From positions 2,852,001 to 2,916,000 of the forward strand of contig CM024190.1 in assembly GCA_013433145.1 (NCBI GenBank): 64,000 bases of DNA, given 5' to 3'. Of the stretch, positions 1 through 12,831 are shown piece by piece. The notes beneath the pieces were generated by a model that did not search any database, was not told the DNA's origin, and saw only the letters and a list, made by a program, of their open reading frames with translations. Source of the stretch: Ascaris suum (Eukaryota > Nematoda > Chromadorea > Rhabditida > Ascarididae). The position numbers were made by a program, and so were the translations under genes. Each line of letters opens with the position of its first letter. Within the stretch, counting starts at the first letter, position 1.

Positions 1-14
1 TATTATACCGATAA

Positions 15-143
15 ATGGACAAATTCGAAGCATGGAACCTGCTCAACACGACGGCTTCTATGGTTAAAGTGCTAAAGCCGATTATGGCGCAAAATGTAAG
101 GCTCTACGAAGGTCCGCCTATTCCCCGACGTTTGATCAAATGA
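15..143 (+). CDS. Small unassigned open frame at window edge
   Basis: A 42-codon frame starts with ATG immediately after an in-frame TAA and ends at TGA. Its sequence looks protein-like (start MDKFEAWNLL, end GPPIPRRLIK) and it contains a possible donor (AAT then GTAAGG) at 96. The opposite strand is also open here, and the minus-strand scaffold gene should continue through this stretch, so this may be intronic or an exon read on the wrong strand. No family is recognised. Confidence 0.12.
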   Translation: MDKFEAWNLLNTTASMVKVLKPIMAQNVRLYEGPPIPRRLIK

Positions 144-250
144 TACAAATTTAAAGTGGAAGGTTGTAGAGATTATTCGACGAAATGGACTAAGAGATGA
201 CGATGAAGAGGAACGAAACGAAGCACAGCACTAACTCGAAACGAGATTAC

Positions 251-338
251 ATGTTCGATTTCCTCGTATAAATCATCGTCATCCAATGAACTATGCGGTG
301 ATAACTTTGGTGGTGATGGTGGCGGTATTGATGGCACT
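251..338 (-). CDS. Scaffold-like gene, exon with PPPSPPK and acidic YEEI motif
   Basis: This is an internal exon of the long minus-strand gene. The acceptor is TTGCTTCCAG just above 338. The first base completes a split codon (phase 2), which matches the phase-2 end of the 1769-2782 exon. The 29 codons encode IPPPSPPKLSP and then four Asp followed by Leu-Tyr-Glu-Glu-Ile-Glu-His. YEEI is the classic phosphotyrosine motif preferred by Src-family SH2 domains, and acidic residues before a Tyr are common at tyrosine-kinase sites. This suggests a phosphorylated, SH3/SH2-binding linker, though that role is inferred. The donor chosen is CAT then GTAATC at 250 (phase 0). If it is not used, the frame runs about 25 codons further to a TAA near 178. 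Strong codon character and phase agreement support the exon. Confidence 0.6.
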
Positions 339-586
339 CTGGAAGCAATTTTAAATTAATCTTTTATAAATTTTGCTAGATCAATAAACTAACTAATAAA
401 TATTTCAAGAATATTTCAAATCGAAATCCATATTTCTAGAATTATTTACTGAAAATATTCCAAACTTCAAAACAAATTTGCATAGACTACAAAAATATTT
501 AGAGGAATTTTGAGGTTATTTAGGACAACTGGAGGATTCGTTCAGTATTTCAGTTTCTTGCACTTCAATGACTTTTATGTACTTAC
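339..586 (-). other. Intron of the minus-strand gene
   Basis: AT-rich sequence between the 251-338 exon and the candidate micro-exon at 587-616. I see no coding signal, repeat or RNA in it. Confidence 0.4.
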
Positions 587-616
587 AACCTCAGCTTTGT
601 AGAAATAGAGCAGCCA
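587..616 (-). CDS. Candidate 30-base micro-exon of the scaffold-like gene
   Basis: On the minus strand a strong polypyrimidine acceptor (TTTTTCTTCTCCTAG) is followed after exactly 30 bases by a consensus donor (GTAAGTAC). The length is a multiple of three. Entered in phase 2 from the 1769-2782 exon it reads Gly-Cys-Ser-Ile-Ser-Thr-Lys-Leu-Arg with no stop and leaves in phase 2, as the 251-338 exon needs. It could therefore be included or skipped without changing frame, like a cassette micro-exon. The paired splice sites are the only evidence, and coding content cannot be judged over 10 codons. Confidence 0.35.
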
Positions 617-1768
617 CTAGGAGAAGAAAAACGCGAAAACTGTGTCCTCAATACGTGAAAAATAAACTGCTAGCTGTCGGCGGAAATAATTGGCTTTCTG
701 ATGCACAAAATTTGAGTGCGTAAGTCTTTCTCAGTTGTTTAAAACGAGTACCATTCGAAATAACATATTATTGCCAAAGTGGGACAATTGAATACGGTGG
801 ATTTTTGCATAAATTTGGAGTGCTTGAAGTGTTGAACTCTTTGAAGGCCAATTCGACGTCTATGTGGTTATTGAACCATTCCACCTGAAGGAAGGTTTTT
901 TCTTCGCGGTTATTGAACTTCTCAACCAGCACAACCGTATCATTGACAAATCACAAACTGCGAGGAAGAATGGATAAAAGATGTGGGTTTTCACAGTTGT
1001 TTGATAATGCAGCACACGTGAGACATAAAAAGACGTGACCTCCACAAGTGGAAGGCCATACTGATTATTTAGTGGTCAGCGGTCGGACTGCTCTATTACA
1101 GCTTCTTGCTGCACCATGTTCCTAAGGAGTCATAGAGCAGTGGACTGGAGGTGATCCAACAGAAGCCGCTGATTTAATGATGGACGCCGGTTAGCAGAAG
1201 AGGTTTCATTCTCGGTAGACCGAACGTGGGAAGAAGCAAAGAAGAGAAATTGAATAAGCTGCCGGTGACAACTCTGTCTCATCCATCTCAATCAAGAGAC
1301 ACTGTGCGAACAGATTTCTTCTATTTCTTCTGCAGCCTAAACTGTTTTCATCGAGAGTAACGATTCCGCAACAACAAGGAGGCAGAATTCACTCTCTAAC
1401 ACTTCACCACTTCCAGATCTATTTAGAAAACGCAAAAATACGCTCATTGCACATTGGTGACGGTGCAGATATTATTTAGTTCAAAAGTCAGCGAAGTTTT
1501 ATAGGTTCAAATTTTGTGCGGCGAAACACATTACTTTTCAGCCCGCATAGGCTATTAATTGAAACTCAAGATTTTCTTTTATTAAAGCATTTGCTGTTGA
1601 TATGAATAATATCGAGCAGCAATTACTTTCAAAATCAATTCAAAGATGTATTGGTTATAATAAACATTCCACCCCATGCAGATAAAATTTGAGGTAATTC
1701 TCAGACTACTCTTTCTGTATCGAATAAATTATTTACTAAGTGGGTCGTTTAAGAAGATCCTTAATTAC
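617..1768 (-). other. Intron with unassigned open-frame islands
   Basis: This lies between the micro-exon candidate and the main exon. It holds a possible terminal exon at 768-884 and a GC-richer stretch at about 1080-1330. There several minus frames are open for 35-50 codons behind a pyrimidine-rich tract, but I found no matching donor. The strand and status of this stretch remain undecided. Confidence 0.3.
768..884 (-). CDS. Possible alternative terminal exon
   Basis: A good minus-strand acceptor (CCTTCCTTCAG) is followed by 38 codons and a TAA. The peptide begins VEWFNNHIDVELAFKEF and looks protein-like. It is open only in phase 0, whereas the adjacent 1769-2782 exon ends in phase 2, so it cannot be joined directly to that exon. 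It may belong to another transcript, or be a decayed repeat. The plus strand is also open here. No homology is recognised. Confidence 0.2.
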   Translation of the reverse strand: MEWFNNHIDVELAFKEFNTSSTPNLCKNPPYSIVPLWQ

Positions 1769-2782
1769 CTCGGTATTTCGTCGGCATTGGTACATCTCCG
1801 TTGGAATCGAGGTGACTTCATTGTAAACATTCTGTCTTCAAGTGCTTCTGCAGGCGAAGGCATCTTCTGATAAAAATCTCCTGAGTTCGAACTTGTTGGA
1901 CTGGTCATTGCAATATGCGTGACCTCATCGTCCGAGCGAGTTATTTCGGCCACCAAAACCTCACATTTTGGTTGCTGAACACACGATGGCGCTGCCTTAT
2001 TTCGACGGAAGCAATCTTGGAATGCATTACCTTCAGCTCGTGGTGAAGACGTCGATTTTGGTGGCGGAGGAGGAGGCTTCATTGTCGGTTTCTTAATTTC
2101 TTCGGTTGAATGTGTAATGCTGCGTGGGATTCGTTTCGTGCTCTGTGTTTGGGCGGTTTTAGATGAAATCGGATTAAGTTCCGCACTTGAAGATCTCTCC
2201 AATACAGTTATATCAATTTCAGCAAAACGACTATCTGGATCTATGGGCTTTGAGGTACCTGAAGGATGAGCCTTCGGAGGATCGTCAAGTTCTGCAGCTG
2301 AATCTAGTGAATATGTGACCGAAGAGCTACGCTTTTCGCGATTTTGCTGAACAAGCGAAGAAGCATTCGCAAATGCTGCCATGCAAGCGGCAGTTTTTGG
2401 CAAAACGCTAGGTGGCGCACAAGCTTTCCGAGGCGCTTCTAACGACGCTGTTCTTATGGCTGCATTTGCAGTGCGTAATCGGGCAGGTTTTGTGGGAGGT
2501 AAAGGTTTTGCACCAGGCGTTCGCTTTGAGAGGGTTGAAACGGTACCACCAAAATCATTCGCTTCGCCCTGCCGTGTGAGTGTAGCAGGTGGATTTTGAG
2601 TGAGCGATCGTGTTGCGTCGTTGATGTGAACATACTGAGCATCCTGGGCGTCGTCGATGGCGATCTTCATGCTCGCTTCTGTAGTGTTATCTTTATCATG
2701 TGTTCGTATTCGACTGACCCCAGCATTGTCATCGATTCGTAGCTGCATGTGCACTGTTTTTGTTTGTTCCGTTTGTGAATAC
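1769..2782 (-). CDS. Large Ser/Pro-rich internal exon of a scaffold-like protein
   Basis: This is the best-supported exon in the window. On the minus strand it lies between an ATTTGCAG acceptor and a GTAATTAAG donor. It is 1014 bases long, phase 2 at both ends, and has 337 complete codons without a stop. The peptide is low in hydrophobic residues and rich in Ser, Thr, Pro, Lys and Arg, so probably disordered. Residues 92-103 carry a PxxP-type stretch (KPLPPTKPARLR), a possible SH3 ligand. Residues 236-241 are six prolines flanked by Lys, as in profilin- or EVH1-binding segments. Several R-S/T-x-S sites around 149-153 and 195-200 could be phosphorylated. No folded domain is visible, so the family is unknown; multidomain signalling or actin-regulatory proteins often have such linkers. 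An upstream in-frame ATG at 2838 lies before the acceptor and is not needed. Confidence 0.8.
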
Positions 2783-5700
2783 CTGCAAATGGAACAGCTC
2801 CGATTATGACATAACAAATCAATCAGCATTTCGTCCATTCAAATTTCTCATCCCAGTCGCTCACTTTCAATATTTCCAACTAATACAGTATCCCCATCGA
2901 AGTCCACTACACGCATAAGTCTACGTGCAATTTATCGTTGATAGGAAGTGGGAGGATAGGTAGCCGATCAAAAATGGACCACGAAAGAACAGTATCACGC
3001 GAAAATTGACTTGTTGAAATCATTTCTATGAGAAGAATTGATGAGAATTATATTCGATAGGAACAATACTCAAAATAAGGTAATCAGAATGAAAATCGCG
3101 AAGAAAAGCGCTTAAGGCAACAGATAACGGCTACGAAGTGATTCGTAACACGAATCATTTGTGTTCAGTAGTCGCCTCATAAAGATTAACAATGACGATG
3201 TTAGAGTTTCAGTGGCCTTCTTATAGATTGTCAACAGCGTACAACTAAAAAATTATAAAGATACTATCGAATGACATTGAAAAATATACAGTTGAAAATT
3301 TCTGACGATAAAGTTTCGTTCGGATACGAAAAATTCCGTCGGTTATTCTCTCGGAGCTGTTTCAACTTATTTTACAACACAGCATAGAAAAGTGGTGTCA
3401 ATGATTTCGATCGCAGCAAGAAGTTTTTTTTTCTTCTTTAATGCGTTCTATGTATTTATCATTTGAGCAACATCGATCAGCAATAATTGCAGTAAAGTAC
3501 AAAGAATAGTTCTTCTGTCATTGAGGTTGATTCTTTATCGAGTCAATAAAATAGCCCATTAATGAATTATATGAGCATATCGCATCACTATGCACAATGA
3601 AAAATCGTTTATATCGTTTAATAAACCGTTTAAAAAACAATACGCCTTAAAGAAACTAAGAGGGTGAGCAACTTTTGCCTAAATGAAAAACGATCATATT
3701 CCAGTCTATCATTCCGGACGAATAATGAATTCCACAAAAAGAAAATTGTAAGATCAGTACATTCGTATGTGCAAATGAACCCATACAAATTTTCGCTGAT
3801 GATAATATTATATTATTTCTTCAAGCATTGAGCATAATTTTCGTGAAAAGAACTATCAAGACATTTCAAAATATAGGAACGCTCATCACCATGGTTTTTT
3901 CGGATATAAAATGCACCTATATATTCTAGGAAAAGCTATGCAAATTTGTTTGGATATAGATACTACTATCCTCTGTTTGAAAATAGACCGTTTATTATTC
4001 TACGATTAGGTGAGAGCAATTTTTCTTTAAAAGCAAGAAAAAAAAACAACTCGAAGTAAATCTTACGCGATAGTAGCACAGAAATGAGCAGATATCATAG
4101 CGGTGAAACAATTATTGACAGCTCTATGGAATAGTTCGCTGAGGCATTTATGTTTTTCGAATGGATGATTAATTAAAGGATGGATTTATTGCAAGAGTAA
4201 AATTAAGGGGCACGAGAGTGGTGAGCAGGGGCGGGGGGAGGGCATTAACTTGACTTGATGAAGTAACAGTCCTAAGAGCGTTTCATATCGTAAAATAGCC
4301 AATCCTCCACTAGTGCAGCCACGCTTAGAACCTTCATCGCTTATGATACATGCGACGAAATCATTTAAGTGATGAATGAAGCTTGAAAATGCGAATTTCA
4401 ATTAGTCCCTTCTGTTATGCTATCTATTTTTATTAGGGGATTAAATATTAGCAGTCTCAAAATTTTTGAAAATCAGCCTCAATCGCTTAAAAGCAATTGA
4501 AAGCGATGACTTTGCACGCATTATTAATCCTTTGAAATCATTTCCTGTCATCGTATATGTACAATCTATTGAAGTTTTATTTATGTAAAATAGATTCCAA
4601 CCGTTGAGTGCCGTCTACTCTGCCATATGAAACGCGTCTATAATAATACCATTCAATGGTGACAAAAATAGAGTGATATGAAATGTTTTAAAGTGGAACA
4701 ATGAGCAAATATGCACAACTCTCGATTATTACAGATGAAGGGCTATTGTCATCGAGTTAAATTATTTGCGAAGCATATTTGACAACTGCTTATATTACCC
4801 ATAAATTGCTATACGATTCGATTTTTGATGTTTGCATTGATATGCTTATGCTCAGCTAATGATAAATGTTTAAAGCGGAAAGCATAAAGTAAAACGATTG
4901 ATCAAATTCGATTTTGACGAGTAGAAGAAAATAGATCGTTTAAATAAAACGAGATCAATCATAATTCGTCTCCACAGTTGCTATCAATTTTGTGCCTTCA
5001 TTAAAGTGACATTTCCCTTTTTTTTTCGGAACACAATTACCAAATCACAACAAAATTGTACACCTTCTTTAGATCAAAAGTACATTCGGCAATGGATATC
5101 CATATTCTTGGCAGTAATTTATTCAATGAAATCCGCAAAAACCATCCAACCGCTCCCAGTTATCAGCTGAATGATTGCGATAGAGATAACTAACATTTAT
5201 ATCCAACGTTCAAAAGCGAGTGAATTCAGCAAAAGTGCTAGACAATAAACAGATAAATGAGCACATTCTTATACACCCAGATAGTTAAAGATGCTATTGC
5301 TTTCGACTCTTAATTCCGTTTCATGTTCAGAATGCGTTAAAGGTGAATTCTCAACAGGTAGCACCTAGTACGCATAACCCACCACTATACCATTATTGCA
5401 TAAATTAGAACCACCTGAAAATGACATGCCAATATATGTGAACATCCTGAGGTGGGCAGCTATCGAACGATGATGGAACCGATCATTTTGTGGGGATCGT
5501 TAAAAGACACGACGAAAAGTGAAGGTCATCTGGGCGCGATCGCTAACAGTCTCTGTTGCACTTACTTGACGTTAAAACCGAATGCACAACACACAAACGA
5601 ATCTTTCAACTGAAACACGCACCCATTTTGTTTGACACCATCAGCCGTTCTTTTCAACACAAATGAGCATGTAATACGGGTTTCCACCATATACAGAAAA

Positions 5701-8700
5701 GCGTTTATAAATGTTTCGTAGATTAAATGCCTAAAATGACAACTTTCATATAAACAGACGAAATGCGTATATTGCATTCGTGATATTGCTGTTTTATATT
5801 TGGCAAAAACGAAAATACTATAGTAGCAATCAAACGAACTGCAAAACATTCGCGTTAAGTTAAGTTTATGAGTAAATGGTCATTTAAGCAAAAAAAAAAA
5901 AAACGAATGCAAGAAGAATGCTTTGCTTAAGTCAGATCCATAATATTCTCTTTGAACGATCATATAATGTTTACGTCTGGTGAGAGGACACGAATGGGAG
6001 AAGGAAGAATACTAGGACCAAAACGATCCACACAACTTGGCAGTAAATAATAACTTTTGAAATATCGCGAAAAAAAACTACACTCATTTTAATTAGGCTT
6101 CAATAATGGAGGAACTATTAAATTTCTGCAGAGTGGCTAGCGATGATCTTCAACAATAAGCAAGCCTCCATACATAGAAAATCATCAGAGACCAACATCG
6201 AAATATTTCCCCATGATACCTTTAAAGTTATTTGTATGAGGAAATCAAATTAAAAACGGATAATTCAAGGCAAAGAAGCGATTTTTGTGTAAATTTTCAA
6301 ACAACTCTAAAAGGTACGTAGAAATTATCATATGCCATGAACATTTCGAGTGAGTTATAACGATTAAACAGAGCGCATAATCATAAAATTCGTCCACAAA
6401 CCAGTTGCCCTCCTATATGGATGAGAGGGATTGAAGCGATACGCTAGTAAACGCCCCATTTCAACGATCGACCCTCGAACGACACGCATACAACACACCC
6501 AGACCGTTGCCGATAACTACAGCATTCAACCAATAGTGACATGAAAAATACCTTTTCAAGTGATCCAAATAATCGCCTCTCTTTTGACGCTCTAAAAAAC
6601 ACATTTTTCGGCAATCCTTTTGCAAGCCATTGCAGCAATTTTAACGACGCAATTTGGCAAATCGCTTCCTTATGCGGCGCAAAAAAAAGTCAAAATTCAT
6701 CCGAAGAAAATATGTGTACGTGAAAAAAAATGGAAAAAAAAAACTCTCGCGTCATAAATTTAAAAAAAAAAGTTCTTTTCTCATTGGAACTTCATTAGAG
6801 ATGCCTATAGAGCCACAATCGCAAAAACTCATTAGAGATATCAGTATTTCTTTGTAAAGAGACACTTGCTAGTCGTCGATTGAAAAAGAGCCATGTTTCA
6901 CAATTTAAATTATTTTTTCTCGATTTTGAATGAATAGACTATAATATGAAATAATTTATCAACACGTATGTTTCATTTGCAAATCTATATCGATCATTTT
7001 CATCTATGAATGCACATGACATTTTTCGGAAACCGCTTCTTCCCAGTAAGCTTCTGATGAAACTAGAGTAGTGAAATGTACTAGAACAGCTGCCATGATA
7101 TGCAGTTTTTCCAATTCGTCTATTTGGCCAACCAATTTCAGAAATTACTAAGGAGAAATGAAACGTGCAAAATAACGCGCCTCGTTTTTTTTTTGCTTTG
7201 AATGCAGGAGTAAACTTCCGAAACGATCCATTCTTTCATAAATCAATAGACACCGATGTGAAATAAATGTGAATTTTTTGGCCTTTTTAAATGCTTGCAC
7301 TTGATTTTGACGCCGATGCGGAATATGCTATAAGATTTTGATGTGGTACTATTTTGTGGAATATGATAAAGGACAGCATCCCGCAATACATGTTATATGC
7401 GTCAAAGTCTTTTTTGAAGCCTTTTTTTTGCCTTCAGATTTGAAATGATAGGGCCGACAGATGAACAAACAGACAGACATGCACATAAATGAATACATAC
7501 GCAAAGGCAAAATGTGGTCATAATGCACTTTTACTACTCAGTTTTTCAAAAGTGCACAAAAATTGAAGATATTCGTCTCTTAGCAACAGTTGTTCGCGAT
7601 CATCGCATTTCCCAAATTGAAGTCGACTTTCTTATGCAATCAACCGGAAAGTAAACATAAATATGATAATTGCAAATATCCTTTTCTGTAATGATATTAT
7701 TGCATAAATTGTTGACATTTTCAATTTAAACGTCTCTAATGAATTGCTTCTCTCCAAAAATGAGCAATTCCCTCTAAGAGAAGGTTTTTTTTTAAACCAA
7801 ATTCGCTTCAAAAATTATAGAGAAAAAATAAGAGTGATGAGGATTTCGTCGCAGAATCTCTACTGTCAATATTTTGCTTCGATCTTTTTTCAAACAGTAG
7901 GAATTCTACAATAATCATAAGCGCTCATTTCCATCCATTTGTTCCTTCTTATCATTAATATCTCCTATGCAGACAAATATATATGGAGATAAATCACCGT
8001 TGAAGAGCAAATACGAACGATGAGCTGTAGACTCTTCGCGGAAATTACGTCGGTTACCTTGACACACGTAAAATGCGGTAAAATCAAACGCTTTCATAAC
8101 GATTTGCAAACATTTTTAGCGACGTTTTTGAAACGATCACAAATCATCTATAACGACTGTCTCATCAATTTCGAATTCCCCCACCTAAAAACTTAGCGAT
8201 AATCAATAAGAACAGGTGCCTATTAAGCTAACATATAAAGAAATTCGTTGCATTTTTCACTCACAACACACCACATTCTCTCACCTCTCAAGCAAAGGAC
8301 CTCTTTTCTGAATATATTTCTTCGAATTAAGGCAAATATTAAACTTGCTGAACAAATGAAATATTAAAAACTCATAATGTTGAGCATAATATGCGTATGA
8401 AAAATAAATTATTGAAGTTTTAAAAAATATTGGAAAAAAGAGAAAGTACAAAAATGAAAAAAGCGAAACACAATTATGGAATTTGGACAAGAGGGAGACT
8501 ATAACGAGTTTTAAGATGTAGTGCATTTTATGCGATACGTAGAAAACACGTAGAATGCTGTGAAATTTGTAACTCCAGCAGGGCAAAAGGTTAAAAAATC
8601 ACCTACCCTAGCCAGGTAGACAATCGAAGAATTTGTTATTCTAGGCAACCAAGAATGGTATCTCAGTATGAGAAAAATCCTCGTGGCAGTGTCGAAAAAA

Positions 8701-9830
8701 ACAACGACGAGAGGTGAAGTGAAGCAATAAGAAGATGCCGAATCTCAAAATGAATGCCTCGTTCCATAACGAAAACTTGAAGCAGTTAGTTCCTAGTACT
8801 CAAATACTTATATACTCGATAATCTCTAACAAATTACTTCTCTCACAATCGGCTATTTCTAGAAATGCGATCGTAATTCAGCACAAATCTGCTCTCATGT
8901 GAGGCTCTTTTTGCCATCAGAGGTCAAGGGTCAAGATTAAACGATTACACTCTTTTCGTGAGAATAACGCACTTTCATTCGTCTACACACCGCCTGACCT
9001 CAATAATATGAATAGTTTATAATGTATTTCACGATTATAAACAGGGCAGATAGGTGAAAGTGACCGGTGGAGAATTCGAGATGGTTGAAACATAATGAAA
9101 ACTGATCGGAAGGGGGAGAATGGAGGGCGTGAAACGGCTTTACGATAACGAGCCGAGATAACCGAATTGTTTAGAAGTTTTAGAAATGCATGGAGGGAAA
9201 GAAAACGAAAAAACAGCGAATTTTTGGAGAATAATGGGCTTTATTAGATTCTATAAGTGCTTAAATCACAAAAATGCTTCAAGTTTTCACTATCGTATTG
9301 TTTACGGATTATGAGTTACTTTAATATTCACTCTCATTCTCAGATGAAAGCCCCGGCTACAAATTTCTCTACTACTTGACTAGATACTACATCGCCTATA
9401 TCATTCATTTCGGCAAATTATCACACATCTATTATCTTATCATCCATATCACCATTTATCATTTAGAATTATATTAAAGTCTGCGATCCCCAGTCTCAGA
9501 TAATATTCTGCCAGCTATATGCGAATGACTATAAACTTTAATGCCAAATTACGCTGTGAAAATGCGGAACAAACCAAAACCTCATTCATGAATTTGCAAT
9601 GGCTTTCTATCATATGTGACTAAACTATGAAACATATTTTAGGGACGAAATTTCGCTTTTTTACCACATAGTTTCATATCTTTGTTAAGACAGTGAACAG
9701 GAAAGCGGCGAAATCGTAAATGTCGGTCCGATCAAGAGGAATACTCTTTAACGTCATACGTTTCGTATAATAAATGAGAAAATTCCTAAAGTGGGTAGGG
9801 AATTTTCGCCCTATATTAAGAGATCAACAG
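2783..9830 (-). other. Long intron, left part
   Basis: AT-rich DNA with no convincing exon. Two places deserve mention. At 5572-5615 on the minus strand a TGTTTCAG acceptor and a GTAAGTG donor enclose 44 bases, but they are open only in phase 0, which does not fit the neighbouring phase-2 exons. At 4186-4401 a minus frame of 71 codons is open but has no splice support. Poly-A and poly-T runs are common. I see no mobile-element ends. Confidence 0.4.
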
Positions 9831-9944
9831 ACTTCACTCTTCGAGAAGTACTCGAGACGAGAACAACTCACGTTCGCATATCAGTAGTGCCAGGTATATA
9901 CCTCGAGGTGTAAAACGCATTTACTTTCTCGGAGTTGTTATCAG
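9831..9944 (+). CDS. Candidate plus-strand exon, Ser/Arg-rich
   Basis: A perfect donor (ATCAG then GTGAGTTT) ends an open segment. With an acceptor at 9830 (GATCAACAG, weak) it is 114 bases, phase 2 at both ends, and encodes a Ser/Arg-rich peptide ending IYFLGVVI. No ATG is in frame. The other reading is a non-coding first exon: CTATATTAAG lies about 20 bases before it, and TTCGAGAA (an inverted TTC-GAA pair, as in heat-shock elements) lies at 9840-9847. The donor is firm, while the coding status is open. Confidence 0.28.
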
Positions 9945-12831
9945 GTGAGTTTGCATCCATTTCCCTCTCAAAATGATCGTAATACAACTCATTTTATCGG
10001 TCAATCGAAGACGTCAAATCGGTCGTTAAAATTGCGATGCAGCTTATTTGCTCCCATAAAAAAACGTGTTTGTCATATGCTTTCACTCTCTCTCTCTCTC
10101 TCTACTCCCTAATCGCTGTCTAAGCCAAAAAATACATCAACGCAACGAGAACACAATAGCACATAAAAGTTTGAATGCAGTAAATTCTATCGTCACGAAT
10201 GTTGTGAAGAAAAGTCTTATAGATGATTCATAATTTTATGCAATAATGATAGCATATAGCTATAAATGTTAAAACGCTTCTTAGTGCAGTGATAACTACT
10301 TTCTGAAATCTATTACTCAATGCCATCATAACAGCAATGACACGACGGTAAATACTGCACATATTCGATAGGTCTGAAAGTTATCCGCAGTAAAAAGTTT
10401 TTTGAAACTGAGCATCTGGGATGATTGACTAGCAGAGAGAACACGATACTCTAAACTGATACATGTGGGAGAATCGATTTTCATTGGTTATATGGAAGAC
10501 ACCATTTGAAGAAAGGACCGGACGAGGGAGAGGGGCCGGACGGGAGGGGGGAGTTGGTTTGATAGAGGGAGGGATATTAGCAATGCCACAGCGAGGGTAA
10601 AAAGAGCCAAATCAGCAAACGCGGACAAATAGAATATTAGTCAACCAATAATATCGAAACGTTGAATGGCTGAAAATTTGAAAAGTTATTTATGCAAAAC
10701 TATTTCAAGAAATTTTCTTTTCTTCTCCCGTCGGCATTTCTGCACAGACCATGTGCACGTGGCAGTGAGGTCTAGGCAACGTTGTCTTCTGTCATAAAGG
10801 GTGACCTTACTTCAGTTGAAGGCTTTTTTTGACAATGACAAAAACACATGAAGATGTCAACAACAACTTCAACTGAAACGAAACCTCAAAGATCCCTAAA
10901 TAGTATTTTATCATACGAATACAGTTACTGCCACCAACAGTTTTTTTTTCGTTGCCACATTCGCGGAGGTCGATAGCAGGTAAGCGAATGAACAACGGCA
11001 ATTTTGCGAAGAACTCTTCGTTCTTAAGAAAACACCTCTGTTTTATATTAAATGTGCCATCATAACATAATAAATTATTCAAAAAAAAACACTCAATGAG
11101 TAAATGCGGTTTCAATTTTTTATGGATTATTCCCTGACGCAATAAATTAGGTGCATTGATAAGGTATAGAAGGTATCATTGGATGTAATGCGGAATTGAC
11201 AGCCGGAAGAAAAGCCGACGTACGACTCGCTGCGAATCAAAGAGGCAGCGCAACTACACAAAAATTGGCACTCATAGAACATCAACTCATTTATTTCCGT
11301 TCACTCGTTTCTTTCCTAACTAAACGACAATAGAGTGCAATCGTCAAAAAATCTTTTTTCTCTTTCTTTTAAAGAACATGTGTCGGAGTGTTCAACATCA
11401 CCGTTATAACAACCTAGCATCACTCAAAAGATGAAGCGAGGCCCGACTGAAGTGACAGGATAAAGCTCGGAGCGATCCTGATCCCCAACTTCAGCGAATC
11501 CAGTAAATTTTCAAAGAGACTCGAAAATGTTAGAAACTTTTGAGAAAGGTCCTAAACTTTCGACGCTGGTGTCTCCAGCAGAATTGTTTGAATGAATGAT
11601 TACTGATTTCTAAGATTACGCTTACTGAAAACTGCGACAATGCTGTAATGATGAAAACAGTCTGAAAGGAGAAATGAGTGGCATGATGGGGCGAATATAG
11701 TACAGAACATTAAGGCAGAAAATGGAGGAGAAAATTTTTACAAGAAACGTTGCAAGAAATTTCAAGAAAGCGAACATGACTAATGAGTGGATGCAAAGAG
11801 TGAAATTTCTAATGAGGTGTTATCTCCCGAAACTCTCTTCTGATGCTTATCTCGCAAATCCAGGAACGGATACTTCAACAATTCCATGTGAAATATTTAC
11901 CGCATTGATCGATGAGAATATTGAATAACGCAATAAGTCTTAAAATTTAATAACGCAAGTGGAAAAAAAAATGATTGATTTAATAGTCAGAAATATTTGA
12001 TATCTTATTAACTTCGAATTTTTAAACACATAAAAGATTACATGTAAGGGATTGTTTAAAGTTGAAATCTACTAAGCAGCCAAAGATTTGATGCATCAGT
12101 CAGCATAGCTGAAGAATTTTCAACCGGTGCAACATAAGTCTCTTCTTACAGAGAATCACATCCATCTTTCTTTCTGACAATCATAACCACGCAAGTGGGT
12201 CCATATTCTATAGCCTAAAGCATCTGATAGGAAGAAAATACGCGAATTGCTATTTCTTTGCTTAAGCGAAGAGACCAAGGAATCCTAACTCTACGTACAT
12301 GGGTTAGCATGCAATAATGTAGATACTGCAGATTGGTTTCGTTGGTACATTCACGCAACTCACTCTCTTTGATGTGACTAGATACGATAAATGTAATACT
12401 GTGGAAACAGCTGTAAAACCGCTGCCTACTCTGGTGTTGATTATGAACGCCTTGGACTTCACATATCTAAAGTTTCCGGGATGTAACCTCAAGCGCTTTC
12501 GAGATGCTGCACCTGAAGTGTTTGCAGTTGTGGAGCAATAACAACACTAAAGCATTTCTTGAGTTTTCTCAAGTGGAAACAGCGATTAGCAGCTTGACCA
12601 CTATCCTACGGCTTTTCAATGGCGCTTAAAAGCACTTTTTTTTAATGCTGCCGTTTTTGTGCACAGCTTCTCAGTTTCTCAAAATATTTGGCAACTACAA
12701 TAATATTCAGCACTTCGCAACGCAAAACACTTCCGTTAAAGCATTGTGGCTAACTTGCTGGCAGGCGATTTTGTTAAGTTGCGCTTCTCTTATATTGGAG
12801 TTGCGAAGTTAATATGGCATATTCAGAAAAG
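9945..12831. other. Intronic DNA with CT and polypurine stretches
   Basis: AT-rich, with a (CT)9 tract at 10086-10103 and a G-rich purine patch at about 10520-10575. A plus-strand frame of 68 codons (11722-11928) and a minus frame of 111 codons (10807-11142) are open but have no good splice sites or recognisable features. I regard both as chance. Confidence 0.4.
10086..10103 (+). repeat. (CT)9 microsatellite
   Basis: Eighteen bases of uninterrupted CT repeats, preceded by TTTCA. Confidence 0.9.

Noticed and set aside
5572..5615. 44-base minus micro-exon with good splice sites
   Set aside because: Only phase 0 is open; the neighbouring exons need phase 2, and the flanking frame gives no further support.
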